In this document: piece by piece, positions 6,527 to 17,800 of the stretch | Position numbering within the stretch: the first letter of the stretch is position 1 | Layout of the letters: each line of letters starts with the position of its first letter | Assembly (NCBI GenBank): GCA_017991835.1 | Contig: JAGOPY010000004.1 | Coordinates: forward strand, 124,001-188,000 | Reading direction: 5' to 3' | Length of the DNA: 64,000 nt | DNA from: Bacteroidales bacterium | GTDB taxonomy: Bacteria; Bacteroidota; Bacteroidia; Bacteroidales; JAGOPY01 | The notes under the pieces: generated by a model | The model's database searches: none | What the model was told of the DNA's origin: nothing | Seen by the model: only the letters and a program-made list of their open reading frames with translations | Position numbers and translations under genes: made by a program

Positions 6527-9500
6527 ATGAGAAACTTTTCCAAGTATCTACTGACGATGATGATACTGTTGATATCATCATCCGTCATGCTTGCCCAGCT
6601 GCAGGTAACAAACAGCGGAAGCAAGTCTCCGGTACTCCCTGAGTCCAGGGCAGTTCTCTATCAGCAGACGAACTCCAGCGGAGCCGGGATGGCCTCGCAG
6701 GATTTCGAGACTGTTTATGATGCCTATGATTGCCAGGGGGCAGATGACTTTTACGTGCCTGCCGGCATGCAATGGACCATCCAGACCATTACGGCAACAG
6801 GTAGCGGAAGTACTACGGCCACACTGGCAAATGTCTACATTTATGCAGACAATGCAGGTATGCCGGCTGCTTCTGCATCAACCACACTGATGAACCTCAC
6901 CTGTACCAATGCAAATGCGGTGCTGACCATTAATATTCCCGGCAATATCGTATTGGGACCGGGTCATTACTGGGTATCCGTGCAGGATGCTTCGCCTTAT
7001 GCAACCTATGGACAATGGTACTGGACCAGGACTACCTCCATTTACAACAGCGGAGCATGCTGGCGTAATCCCGGTAACGGTTTCGGGCTTGGGGCAACGA
7101 CCTGGACGTATATGGCGAATATTGGTTACCCCAATAACGACTTTATGTTCCGCCTCGAAGGTACTTCCGGGCCTGTGCCCACCTGCGATTACAGGATTGA
7201 TCTGTATGACAGCTACGGAGACGGTTGGAACGGATGCTCTATCGATGTCCTTGTCGGAGGTACAGTGGTACTCGACAACATCACTTTAGCCAGTGGTTCC
7301 GGCCCGGCCCAGTATTATTTCACCGTCCAATCCGGTGCAAGTATCACTACTACATTCACCGCCGGATCATGGGTCTGTGAGCCTTATTATTATGTATATA
7401 ACTATGCAGGGACACAGGTCTTCTATGTTCCGAACAACTGTAACCCGATCATTACTGCAGGACAACTTTACGGTAACTGTCCGGCCCAGGGAGCAGTCGA
7501 AGGTTATGTCTTTAATTATGACGGCCTGGCCATTGCCGGCGCGACTTTAACGGTGGAAAACGGCCCGACAACCACTTCACAGCCCAATGGTTATTATATT
7601 TTTGAAGAGGTTAATCAGGGCAGTACTTCCATCGTCTGCACCAAACCGGGTTATAATCCTGCTATCGCGGTAGTACCGGTTGTTGCCGGTGATACTGTGA
7701 CACAGAATTTCATCCTGACCCAGCCCAACATGGTCATTAACCCGCTTTACATTGAAGAGACCCTTAATCCCAATGAGTATTTCACGACTTCTCTCAATGT
7801 ATTGAATAACGGGAACGGGCCTCTGCACTGGGAAGCCGAGATCGTTTACCCGGAAGTGGATTATGTACCGGCTCCCCCGGTAGAGCCGAACGGCAATGCC
7901 TCCGTTGGCTACGGCGAGGCGACGGGCGACGGCGTCCGCGACCTGCTGATGTGCCCCGAAGGGAGCCTGTTCAGCATCCCGGTGGTTGGAACGACGAATG
8001 CTTATACCAGCACCGCCAGCTCGGGCTATAAATGCTACCAGAGCTTCGGCGGTGTCGAGAGCGCTATTTCCACTGTTACTTTCTGGGGCTGTTTCTCCAG
8101 CGGCACCTTACCGACAACCCCGGGTAACTTCACCATTGAGTTCTATGCTGCCGGATCCGTTCCGGGAGCCCTTGTTTATGGTGAGACGCAGTCATTGGTG
8201 GCCGTCAATACCGGGCAATTGCTACTTGGCAGCTACCAGATCGGCGTATTCACCGCCGTTTTAGCGAGCCCGGTTGACCTGGCCGACGGATGGCTTTCGG
8301 TCCAGTGGCAGTCATCCCCGGTCTTCTACTGGGAGAACACTACTGCCGGCGCCGGATTCCCCGCCAGGCAGAATTCCTCCCAGCTCTCCGAAAGACTGGC
8401 TATGTGTCTTGCCGGTGGCGGTGGAGCAGGCGGCTGGCTGACGATGGATTTCTATGAAGGCGATGTGCCCGGTTTTGGGGGCGTGGATAATATCCCGACG
8501 CACCTGAATGCGGCCGGCACTCAGCCCGGCGAAGTCTATACCGCCGATGTGGTGTTCACTTCGACTCCTTTTGTCGGAGAGATCACCGTACCGGTGACCA
8601 TGATCATCATGGGCAACGAATTGATAGCCCCGGATAACCTGGTTGTAACCCTGACCAACGATATCACCGGGCAGGTGAATATCACGTGGACCTGGGACGG
8701 CGACGCCTTCCAGTTCTTCCTGCTGAAACGCGACGGAGTCATTATCGGGACCACGACCAACCTGTGGTTCAATGATATCCTGCCGGATTATGGCGAATTC
8801 TGCTATACGGTACAGGCCGTTTATGACGAAGGCGCCACATCACCGGCGGGCCCGGAATGTGTGGAATGGCCAAACCCGGAGATTTTTGTGGACCCGATGG
8901 CCCTGGAGGGCTGGGTATGGGTCGACCACCAGGTGACGGTCTATACGACGATCACCAACACGGGTGTTGGAACCTTATATTATGAGTTCCCCGATTTCAT
9001 CGGAACGATGACCAATGATACGCGCGCATACTGTGCCGGCAGCGGCGGATGCGACGAGTACATTTCGAAGGTGGAATTCAACACGATCAACCAGTCGTCG
9101 GCCTGCAGCGGCTATGCCAACTATACTAATGTCAGCACGGAAGTGGAAGCCGATGAGACCTATCAAATGAAAGTCACTGTAGGTAACCTTTGGTCGGGCG
9201 ACATCGTCGGCGTGTGGGTAGACTGGGATCAGGATGAAGAGTTCGATGAGGCGCTGGTTCAGCTGACCGGATCAGGGAACCTTTATACGGGCAACATCAC
9301 GGTACCGGAAGACGCCGAGGGCGGTCCGACGCGTATGCGCGTTCGTTTGCAGTACTACGGCACCTTGCAGCCGTGCGGAACGACGAGTTACGGTGAAGTG
9401 GAAGACTACACTGTGATTGTGGAGTCGGGCTTTATCATCGCGGTTGAGCCGAACTTCGGGACGATTGCCTCGGGCGAATCGCAGGTGGTAGCCATTACCT

Positions 9501-12500
9501 ATTCTGCGGAAGGCTATGATCCGGGCACATATACCCAGGAACTGCTATTGAACAGCAACGACCAGGATGAACCCGAGCTGATCATCGACAACACAATGCA
9601 TGTATACATGCCGGGGCAGTTTGCCGGTATGGTGCATGACAACGACGACGGTTCACCGCTGAACGGGGTGACCGTAACGGCCGGTCCGTTCCAGACCACG
9701 ACCAATGAGGACGGAATGTACAGTTTGTATGTCGACCAGGGCACCTACGATGTGGTGTTCCAGAAGATCGGCTATATGGCGGTAACGGTTGCCGACACAT
9801 TTGCTTTGGCGGGTATCGTCACCCCGATCAACATCGGCATGTGGGATGCCAATTATGCCCCGGGCTGGGTGTTTGCCGAAGTAATGGACAATGACACCTG
9901 GTGCGAAGTGACCTGGTCATTGCCGGAAGGCCCCTATGAAATCGCCATGGACGACGGCGAAGCGGATGATTACTTCATCTATGCCGGGATCGGCGGTATG
10001 AACGCGGTTAAATTCACCCCGACGGGATACCCGGCGACGGTGATCGGCGGACAGTTCTATGTAGGCGACGGCAACTTCCCGGGCCCGTTCATCGGCTCGA
10101 TGTTCAGCGTAGCGATTTACGATGATGACGGCGCGAACGGACTTCCGGGCACCCGGCTCGACTCCAACTCGGTGACCATTAACAACTACGGATGGGTGAG
10201 CCTGGATTGGTTGAGCGGAACGATTGAAGACGGCAGTTTCTACCTGGCGATGATCCAGACAGCAGCTTCTCCGTTCTCGGCGCCGATCGGCGTGGATACC
10301 GATAACCCAACCTATTTCCGCAGCTACAGCTGGTTGCCGGGCGCGCCCGACTGGGTACTGAGCCCGCTTCAGGACTTCATGATCCGTGCATGGGTCGTAG
10401 GACCGGAAGGCGACATGATGGCCAACAATGCCAAAGGCGAGTGGAAAGCCATCCCGAGGGTACCGGCCATCTGGACCAACTATGCAGCAACGGCCAGTGG
10501 CACCCTGCCTAAGATCCTTCCCGGCTATGAGCGCAACGACGCCCGTATCAGGGGCGTACAAGGCATGAGCAACCGTGATGTGACCAACTACCGCGTGGCC
10601 CGCTACTCGCAGTTTGACCCGAACGGCTCACCGGCCGCCGGAACACTGACCGAGCTGGCAACGACTGCCAACCAGTTCTATAACGACAATGCCTGGGCGG
10701 GCCTTCCGATGGGATGGTATGCCTATGGCGTGAAAGCCCTCTATACGAGCGGACTGTATTCGAACTATACGATCTCCAACATCGTCGGCCACCTGATGGA
10801 TTACCAGGTGACAGTGAACTGCGAACTCTCCACCGGCCTTGAGCCAAGCAACGTTGAAGTAACGCTCCAGGGCCTTGATTGGCCTTACGAGACCTACTTT
10901 GCCGTAACCCCGGCCAGCGGCACCGTGGTGTTCGAATCGGTTTGGAGAGGACATTATGATATCAGCGCTTATAAGATCGGTTATGATGTGTACAAGATAA
11001 ACAATGCTTTTGTCAATTCTGACAAGGTATACAACATCATGCTGGGCGAGAAGAAGTACCCGCCGACATGCCTGTATGTAGATCCGGTATCGGTAGTAGC
11101 CACCTGGTGTGAGCCTCTGCGCACTGCCCTGGAGGAAAACTTCGAAAGCGACCTGTTCCCGCCGGCCGGCTGGCAGATCCTGTCACAGGGTGAAGGCGGC
11201 TGGGTGCGCACCGACGACGGCAGCAGCGGTTCCTGGACGATTCCGGCCTGGGACAGCTACTATGCTGTAGCCAATGACGATGCAGCCGGATCGGACAACG
11301 ATGGATGCTGCGACTATCTGATCACTCCTCCGTGTGATATGAGGGAAAGCGAAGGCTATGTGCTGAGCTTCAACAGCTACTATGACGGTCTTTACGGCCA
11401 GCTGGCGTTTGTGGAATACTCCGTCGACGGCGGCGCGACCTGGGAAGTTCTCAGCCAGATGATGCCGGCCACAGGCTGGACCGATCAGGAGATCGACCTG
11501 GCGGCCTTCAGCGGCCTGGCAGGACCGGCCAATGTGTGGTTTGCCTTCCATGCGGATGATGCAGGCGAATATGCTTCGGGCTGGGCGATTGACAATGTGT
11601 TGGTCCAGGTACCGGCTCCGGCAGCAAACTACATCGACTTCTGGGTGTTCCTCGACGATGCGTTCAAGGGAGTCACCACCGAGACCAACTGGAACTATGC
11701 CCCGCTGTGGTATGGCCAGACCTATACGGCTGGTGTTGCCGCACGCTATACCAGCGGACTGTCAGCAAAGGATTATTATACGTTCTTCTGTGAGTACCTG
11801 TTCCCGCCCGACAGCCTGGAAGGCTTCGCACCGGACGATGCAGCCATCCTGACCTGGTGGCCTCCGCTGGAATACTGGCCGGTGATGGCCACGGCCGGCA
11901 ACGGACCGCAATACAGCAAGAGCGAGATCAACTTTATAGCCGGCGAGGTAGCCAATAAGGAAGCCATCAGCCGCCAGGGCGCCGAGGATGTGATCCTGAG
12001 CGAGACGGGCACCCGCGACATTGGCGATGTGGTGCTGAGCTTCCCGTGGACCGGCGGCGGCCTGTGCTGGGGTATCTGCGACGACACCGAGAACCTGTGG
12101 ATCAGTGACCCGAACGTAAGTGCGACAGTGATCTATGAGGTGGACTATGAAGGGACGGTAACGGGCAACACGATCACCATCAGCCAGGGACAGAGCTGGG
12201 TGGGAGACATGGTCTCCGACGGCGAATTCCTGTACGGCTGCCTGGTGGGCGGACCGAACTCGATCGTGAAGGTAGACCTGGCAACGGGAGAGACTGTCGG
12301 AACGATCGGCGGCGACTTCACGGTGACGAGTCAGCGCGGATTAGGGGCCGACTTTGAAAATGAAGAATTCTATATCGGCGGCTGGAACTCCAACCAGATC
12401 TGGCGTACCGACTGGGAAGGCAATACTATCAGCACGTTTGGATTCAGCGGTGTTAGCGGCCTGGCCTGGCATCCTAACGGAGCTGACGGCGAAGGCGGAT

Positions 12501-14587
12501 TGTGGGTGATCGTGAATGCGGCCACGGACAATGTGACCGAAGTGGATCCGAACAACGGCTGGGCGACGGTCATGGCGTTTGTGATGCCGGATGACCAGGG
12601 TTATTCGGGCGCGGGCCTGGAGATCAAGAACAGCGGCGAATATGCCGGATACCTGTGGATCCCCAACCAGAGCACCAATACGGTTTACCTGGTGGAAGCC
12701 GAAGAGCTGAATATAGGACCGTCGTATGAATTACCGGAGAACATCCTGGGCTACAATGTATACCGCGACATGGAGTTTGTGGCTTACACGGCCCATACCC
12801 CGCAAGAGGAATACGTGATGCAGGGTTATGTCGACGAGAACCTGGATCCGGGTATCTACATGTACTCGGTGACAGCGGTTTACGACCTGGCCCGTTACGG
12901 GTTCCCGGGAGAGACCGGTGAAAGTATGCATGAAGGGCCGGTGGAAGTGGTGGTTGACTATTGCTTTGAACTGGAATTCATGGAAACCTGGAGCCTGGGT
13001 AACTTTGACGACAACAACTGGCTGACCGACGGTTCGAACTGGTCGATCAACGGCCAGGAAGGCAACCCGGAACCGGTGGCTGAGTTCACCTGGGATCCGA
13101 TCCTGACCAACTATGCGGTGAACATGGAAAGCTTCCCGCTGTGTGCCCAGGGCCTGACCGAAGGCGCCATCTGGCTTGACTTCGATCTGAAACTGGAATC
13201 GGTACAGCCGACCGGCATGGAGATGATGAATGTCCAGGTATGGAACTGGGACAGCAAAGTCTGGTCGACTGTGGCTACCTACAGCAATGTGGATGGCAGC
13301 TTTGACTGGATGAGCGAGCACCTGAATATCAAGTCACAGGCGATGGATAAAGTGTTCAAGATCAGGTTCCAGGCAGCTGGCGCCAACTCACTGGACATTT
13401 TGAGCTGGTTTGTGGACAATATCCATGTGTACCGTGCCTGCGACGGAGTGACCGAGTTGACGGCAGATGTAAACGATCTCCAGTTAGCTATTGAGTTGAA
13501 CTGGATCGGACCGACAACCCCCGAGGTTGATATCTGGATCCACTGGGATGACGGCGTGTTCAGCGGCACCTCCATTGGAACGGGAGAAGCGGTGCAGTTT
13601 GATGTAGCGCACCGTTGGGAACCTGCACAGATGATCGAATGGGAAGGCGCCTCGGTAACCGAGATCGCGTTTGTCCCGGCCGAAGCCCAGTGTTCCTACT
13701 ATGTAAGGGTATGGATCGGCGCAGGCGCTGCCAACCTGGTTGCAGACCAGCTGGTGAACAGCCCGGTGATCGGCGAGTGGAACTACGTGACACTGGCTAC
13801 CCCGGTACCGATCGATATCACCCAGGAACTGTGGATTGGCTACTATGTTGACGCCCAGACCGGTTACCCGGCAGGATGCGACGACGGACCGGCCATCGAC
13901 GGCTACGGCAACATGATGAACTTCGGCGGCTGGCAGACCCTGCTGCAGATCAACCCGGAACTGGATTACAACTGGAGCATTGCCGGCCATCTGCAGACGT
14001 TAACAGGGGTGGTCATGCCCATCGGCAAGACGGCCACACCGAATACCAACAGCGGTCTGAGCCTGGCCACAAACCCGGTACAGATGAGCCAGAAGGTGTT
14101 TGCTCCGGCCAACGGCGGCAGGGACCTGGCAGGATATAACATTTACCGCAGCGCTGACTACGGCGAATACATCCTGCTGGATTTCACCACCGAAATGACC
14201 TACCTCGACAACTACGACGGACTGGTGGCCGGTACGATGTACTGCTACATGGTGACCGCCGTATGGCAGGGTGAAACCGGAGATGTATGCGAAAGCGCAT
14301 TCTCCGAAACAGCCTGTGAATTCTACACCAGCATTGGAGACAATGACGGCGCTGCAGCAAGCTTCAGCCTCTACCCGAACCCGGCCGACGATCATGTGTT
14401 CATCACCACGACCGACGAACTGAAACGGGTAACGGTGTACAATGCGCTGGGCCAGCTGGTGGTCGACGAGATCACCACGGGCAAACAGTACGAACTGGCT
14501 ACGGCGAGCTACACGATCGGCGTGTATATGATACGCGTCGAGACGGCAGCCGGTGTAACCACCCGCACGCTGACCATCCAGAGATAG
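6527..14587 (+). CDS. Giant T9SS-secreted multidomain surface protein, copy A (2686 aa)
   Basis: The signal peptide covers residues 1-24 (ending SVMLAQ). A copy-specific beta-rich head (25-218) comes first. The module order after it is: YGDGWNG-type module with cysteines (220-317); carboxypeptidase-regulatory-like (about 324-398); Ig-like domain split by an inserted module (441-635); fibronectin-III-like (697-780); GEVED domain ending GEVEDYT (835-965); second carboxypeptidase-regulatory-like (1030-1100); a DDGEADDYF module (1137-1267); Fn3 and further regulatory-like segment (1354-1527); choice-of-anchor J-like jelly roll with the CCDYLITPPCDM motif (1536-1697); beta-propeller-like repeats (1834-2062) inserted in an Fn3 domain that resumes at 2069; another jelly roll (2151-2305); an HWDDGVFSG module (2338-2490); Fn3; and a type A T9SS sorting domain (about 2614-2686, SLYPNPADDH ... 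TLTIQR). No catalytic motif is seen. A role in adhesion, binding or surface-layer formation is inference. Confidence 0.9.
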   Translation: MRNFSKYLLTMMILLISSSVMLAQLQVTNSGSKSPVLPESRAVLYQQTNSSGAGMASQDFETVYDAYDCQGADDFYVPAGMQWTIQTITATGSGSTTATLANVYIYADNAGMPAASASTTLMNLTCTNANAVLTINIPGNIVLGPGHYWVSVQDASPYATYGQWYWTRTTSIYNSGACWRNPGNGFGLGATTWTYMANIGYPNNDFMFRLEGTSGPVPTCDYRIDLYDSYGDGWNGCSIDVLVGGTVVLDNITLASGSGPAQYYFTVQSGASITTTFTAGSWVCEPYYYVYNYAGTQVFYVPNNCNPIITAGQLYGNCPAQGAVEGYVFNYDGLAIAGATLTVENGPTTTSQPNGYYIFEEVNQGSTSIVCTKPGYNPAIAVVPVVAGDTVTQNFILTQPNMVINPLYIEETLNPNEYFTTSLNVLNNGNGPLHWEAEIVYPEVDYVPAPPVEPNGNASVGYGEATGDGVRDLLMCPEGSLFSIPVVGTTNAYTSTASSGYKCYQSFGGVESAISTVTFWGCFSSGTLPTTPGNFTIEFYAAGSVPGALVYGETQSLVAVNTGQLLLGSYQIGVFTAVLASPVDLADGWLSVQWQSSPVFYWENTTAGAGFPARQNSSQLSERLAMCLAGGGGAGGWLTMDFYEGDVPGFGGVDNIPTHLNAAGTQPGEVYTADVVFTSTPFVGEITVPVTMIIMGNELIAPDNLVVTLTNDITGQVNITWTWDGDAFQFFLLKRDGVIIGTTTNLWFNDILPDYGEFCYTVQAVYDEGATSPAGPECVEWPNPEIFVDPMALEGWVWVDHQVTVYTTITNTGVGTLYYEFPDFIGTMTNDTRAYCAGSGGCDEYISKVEFNTINQSSACSGYANYTNVSTEVEADETYQMKVTVGNLWSGDIVGVWVDWDQDEEFDEALVQLTGSGNLYTGNITVPEDAEGGPTRMRVRLQYYGTLQPCGTTSYGEVEDYTVIVESGFIIAVEPNFGTIASGESQVVAITYSAEGYDPGTYTQELLLNSNDQDEPELIIDNTMHVYMPGQFAGMVHDNDDGSPLNGVTVTAGPFQTTTNEDGMYSLYVDQGTYDVVFQKIGYMAVTVADTFALAGIVTPINIGMWDANYAPGWVFAEVMDNDTWCEVTWSLPEGPYEIAMDDGEADDYFIYAGIGGMNAVKFTPTGYPATVIGGQFYVGDGNFPGPFIGSMFSVAIYDDDGANGLPGTRLDSNSVTINNYGWVSLDWLSGTIEDGSFYLAMIQTAASPFSAPIGVDTDNPTYFRSYSWLPGAPDWVLSPLQDFMIRAWVVGPEGDMMANNAKGEWKAIPRVPAIWTNYAATASGTLPKILPGYERNDARIRGVQGMSNRDVTNYRVARYSQFDPNGSPAAGTLTELATTANQFYNDNAWAGLPMGWYAYGVKALYTSGLYSNYTISNIVGHLMDYQVTVNCELSTGLEPSNVEVTLQGLDWPYETYFAVTPASGTVVFESVWRGHYDISAYKIGYDVYKINNAFVNSDKVYNIMLGEKKYPPTCLYVDPVSVVATWCEPLRTALEENFESDLFPPAGWQILSQGEGGWVRTDDGSSGSWTIPAWDSYYAVANDDAAGSDNDGCCDYLITPPCDMRESEGYVLSFNSYYDGLYGQLAFVEYSVDGGATWEVLSQMMPATGWTDQEIDLAAFSGLAGPANVWFAFHADDAGEYASGWAIDNVLVQVPAPAANYIDFWVFLDDAFKGVTTETNWNYAPLWYGQTYTAGVAARYTSGLSAKDYYTFFCEYLFPPDSLEGFAPDDAAILTWWPPLEYWPVMATAGNGPQYSKSEINFIAGEVANKEAISRQGAEDVILSETGTRDIGDVVLSFPWTGGGLCWGICDDTENLWISDPNVSATVIYEVDYEGTVTGNTITISQGQSWVGDMVSDGEFLYGCLVGGPNSIVKVDLATGETVGTIGGDFTVTSQRGLGADFENEEFYIGGWNSNQIWRTDWEGNTISTFGFSGVSGLAWHPNGADGEGGLWVIVNAATDNVTEVDPNNGWATVMAFVMPDDQGYSGAGLEIKNSGEYAGYLWIPNQSTNTVYLVEAEELNIGPSYELPENILGYNVYRDMEFVAYTAHTPQEEYVMQGYVDENLDPGIYMYSVTAVYDLARYGFPGETGESMHEGPVEVVVDYCFELEFMETWSLGNFDDNNWLTDGSNWSINGQEGNPEPVAEFTWDPILTNYAVNMESFPLCAQGLTEGAIWLDFDLKLESVQPTGMEMMNVQVWNWDSKVWSTVATYSNVDGSFDWMSEHLNIKSQAMDKVFKIRFQAAGANSLDILSWFVDNIHVYRACDGVTELTADVNDLQLAIELNWIGPTTPEVDIWIHWDDGVFSGTSIGTGEAVQFDVAHRWEPAQMIEWEGASVTEIAFVPAEAQCSYYVRVWIGAGAANLVADQLVNSPVIGEWNYVTLATPVPIDITQELWIGYYVDAQTGYPAGCDDGPAIDGYGNMMNFGGWQTLLQINPELDYNWSIAGHLQTLTGVVMPIGKTATPNTNSGLSLATNPVQMSQKVFAPANGGRDLAGYNIYRSADYGEYILLDFTTEMTYLDNYDGLVAGTMYCYMVTAVWQGETGDVCESAFSETACEFYTSIGDNDGAAASFSLYPNPADDHVFITTTDELKRVTVYNALGQLVVDEITTGKQYELATASYTIGVYMIRVETAAGVTTRTLTIQR
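8686..9126 (+). repeat. 441-bp block of gene A identical to gene C (25773-26213)
   Basis: Reading the two copies side by side at an offset of 17087 bases, I found no difference over this block, which spans the end of the Fn3 module and the start of the GEVED module. Single-base differences bound it at 8685 and 9127. Confidence 0.85.
9746..10743 (+). repeat. 998-bp block of gene A identical to gene C (26833-27830)
   Basis: Line-by-line comparison shows no difference in this block, although the bases just before (GCACC versus GAGAA) differ and the sequence from about 10808 onward follows gene B, not gene C. This fits recent gene conversion or unequal crossing-over. Confidence 0.88.
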
Positions 14588-14611
14588 TATCACAGGAAAT
14601 CTGATAATATC

Positions 14612-14646
14612 AAGGCCGGTTACTCAGGTAGCCGGCCTTTTTTTTT
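14612..14646 (+). terminator. Intrinsic terminator of gene A
   Basis: AAGGCCGGTTAC pairs with GTAGCCGGCCTT (one G-T wobble) around a TCAG loop and is followed by a run of nine Ts. It starts 24 bases after the TAG stop. Confidence 0.92.
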
Positions 14647-14659
14647 AATTTTTATCGGA

Positions 14660-14695
14660 TGCAACCTTTTGCGAAAAAATAATGTCTTACATTTG
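14660..14695 (+). promoter_or_regulatory. Shared ECF-sigma-like promoter upstream of gene B
   Basis: TGCAACC (14660-14666), a 16-base spacer, then TGTCTTA (14683-14689). The same two blocks at the same distance occur before genes C, D and E. An AAC-containing -35 block and a GTC-containing -10 block about 16 bases apart is the general architecture of ECF sigma promoters. The trailing TACATTTG also fits the housekeeping -7 box, so that reading cannot be excluded. Confidence 0.6.
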
Positions 14696-14851
14696 CAAAC
14701 TTATTGTAGGCGTTGGGAAAAATATCAATTAAGTGATTTCCGGCACTATAGTTATATTTTGTGTATGAAACATTTGCGATTGGCTTAATGATTTTAAAGT
14801 TGAATAATTGAGTCAAAAGCAACATTTTACTAACTTAACTTAATAAATTTT

Positions 14852-17800
14852 ATGCGAAACACTACGAAGAACTGGCTATGGAAAGCCTTATTGCTATCCA
14901 TGGCACTCTTTTTAGGGATTTCCTCGATGACCTGGGCTCAGGGCAAAAAGGCTCCCGAAAAAGATCCTTCCACAATCACCATCGTTCCGATGACCGATGA
15001 AAGCGGCGGCAGAGCGGTTGGTGACAACTGTACAGATCCGATCGTTGTGAGTATTCCTTCGGCATTACCTTACAGTAATGCGAATTATACTTGCGGTCGG
15101 GGCAATACGTATTCACTTCCTTCATCCGAGTGTATGTCTTATTACACTTCCGGAGAGGATTTGATTTACAGGCTTGATGTCAGTGTCAATACGACTGTTA
15201 CGCTGACGATGAACCCGGGACCGACTTCCTATCCTGGAATGGGAATATTCTCAGGATGTCCTGCGGTTGGCAATTGTATTGCTGCTGCTACCAATTATGC
15301 AGCCGTACCTCTTGAAATTTCAGGAGTGAACCTGGTTGCCGGAAATCAATACTATGTGATGATTGATACGTGGGCTTCACCGACGTGTATCCCGTCGCTG
15401 ACTTTCAGCATCGTCGGAGTAACACCTCCGCCACCCCCACCTCCGGGAAGTTGCGATTATACCATCAGCCTTTATGATTCTTATGGAGATGGCTGGAATG
15501 GATGCAAGCTCGATGTTCTCGTCGATGGAGTTGTCAGATTAAATGACATTACCCTCGCCAGCGGTTACGGCCCTGCAACCTTTACATTTCCTACCAACAC
15601 CGGTGCTGTGATTACTACACAGTTCACTATCGGCTCATGGGCTAGCGAACCTTATTATTATATTTATAACAATTCCGGCCAGCAAGTATGGTATGCCCCG
15701 GCAGGCAATTCTTCAGGCCCGGCGAACATCTTACCCGGTCAGCTTTATGGAAACTGCCCGTTACCTCCGGGTGATGTCGAAGGTTATGTGTTTAACTATG
15801 ATGGTCTTGCTATTTCAGGGGCTACGATAGCCGTTGAGGATGGGCCGTCTACTACCTCAGGCCCCGATGGTTCTTACCTTCTCACAGGTATCCCTGCCGG
15901 AGATGTGGCTATTTCGTGTGGTAAAGCGGGTTATAATATTACTACCGATATTGTTACGATCATCGAACTTGATGTTGTAACACATAACTTTACCCTGACC
16001 CAACCCAATATGATCGTAAATCCGCTCTATATTGAGGAGACCCTCAATCCGGGCGAATACTTTACAACTTCATTGAATGTTCTCAATAACGGTAACGGCC
16101 CATTAGGCTGGACTGCCGAAGTTGTCTATCCGGAAGTTGATTACGTGCCGGCTCCGACAGTAGAACCGAACGGTAGCGCAGCTATCGGTTACGGTGAAGC
16201 TACAGGCGATGGCAACCGTGACCTGCTCATGTGCCCCGAAGGCAGCCTGTTCAGCATCCCGGTTGTGGGTACGACCAATGCTTATACCAGCACAGCCAGT
16301 GCCGGTTATAAATGCTACCAGAGCTTCGGCGATGTCGAAAGCCCGATTTCCACCGTTACTTTCTGGGGTTGTTTCTCGAGCGGTACTTTACCGACGACTC
16401 CCGGAAACTTTACCATTGAGTTCTATACCGGTTCAACGCCCTCAACCCTGGTTTATGGTGAAACCCAATCATTGGTAGCGGTCAATACCGGCCAGTTATT
16501 GCTGGGTAGCTATCAGATCGGTGTCTTTACAGCTGTTCTTGCAAGCCCGGTTGACCTGGAAGCAGGTTGGTTATCCGTACAGTGGCAGTCATCCCCGACT
16601 TTCTACTGGGAAAATACCACTGCTGGCGCTGGATATCCGGCTTACCAGAATTCCACTTCACTGCCTGAAAGACTGGCAATGTGTCTGGCTGGCGGCGGCG
16701 CTGCCGGTGGCTGGCTGACCATGGATTACTACGAAGGTGAAGTCCCTGCATTTGGTGGCGTGGATAATATCCCCACCCATCTGAACGCTGCCGGAACACA
16801 GCCCGGCGAAGTTTATACCGCTGATATCGTCTTTACCTCCACTCCGTTTGTCGGTGAAATTACTGTTCCGGTGACCATGATCATCATGGGCAACGAACTG
16901 GTAGCTCCCGATAACCTGGAAGTTGTCCTGGCCAATGATGTTACCGGACTGGTAAACCTCACCTGGACCTGGGACGGCGATGCCTTCCAGTTCTTCCTGA
17001 TCAAACGCAATGGTGTTATTGTCGGAACAACGACCAATACCTATTTTAATGATATTCTTCCCGATTATGGCGAATTCTGCTATACGGTTCAGGCCGTGTA
17101 CGACGAAGGCGCTACTTCACCGGCCGGTCCTGAGTGTATCGAATGGCCCAACCCGGTCCTTTTTGTAAACCCGGATGATCTGCACGGATGGGTATGGCAG
17201 GGCTTTACAGTCGATGTATACACCACAATCTCCAACCTGGGAGAAGGAACCCTGGCGTTCACCTTCCCGGAATGGGCAGCTTTATCACTCCTCAACGACC
17301 CGACGGTAGAAAAGAACATGCCGGGCACTCCGTATGCCAACCGTGAGCAGGAAATCGCCAAAGACGACGAGAGCCTCGATGGTACCGGTTACCCGATCGT
17401 TCTGGGCGCCGGCGGACCGGATGACTTCGGTTATGTATGGATCGACAGCGACGAAACAGGTGGACCTTCATTCAACTGGATCGACATTACAGCTACCGGA
17501 ACCGCCGTATCAACCTCCACCCTGGGAGACGACGGTAAGGTAGGTCCGTTCAACCTGGGCTTCCCGTTTGAATATTACGGAGAAGAAAAAACCCAGTTCT
17601 GGATTGCCTCCAACGGTGCTGTTTGCTTCACCTCAGCATACCATACCTATTCTAATACAGGGATCCCGACGAACAACAGTTCGTATGTTGACTTTATCGC
17701 CCTGTTCTGGGATGACTTGTATTCAACCTATGCAGGAACCGCTATCTATTACCAGAATTTTGCCGACTACACCGTTGTCCAGTGGAATGACGCCCAGCGT

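Noticed and set aside
9917..10561. A 214-codon antisense frame repeated identically at 27004-27648
   Set aside because: The identity is explained by the identical A/C DNA block. The sense frame is clearly the coding one.
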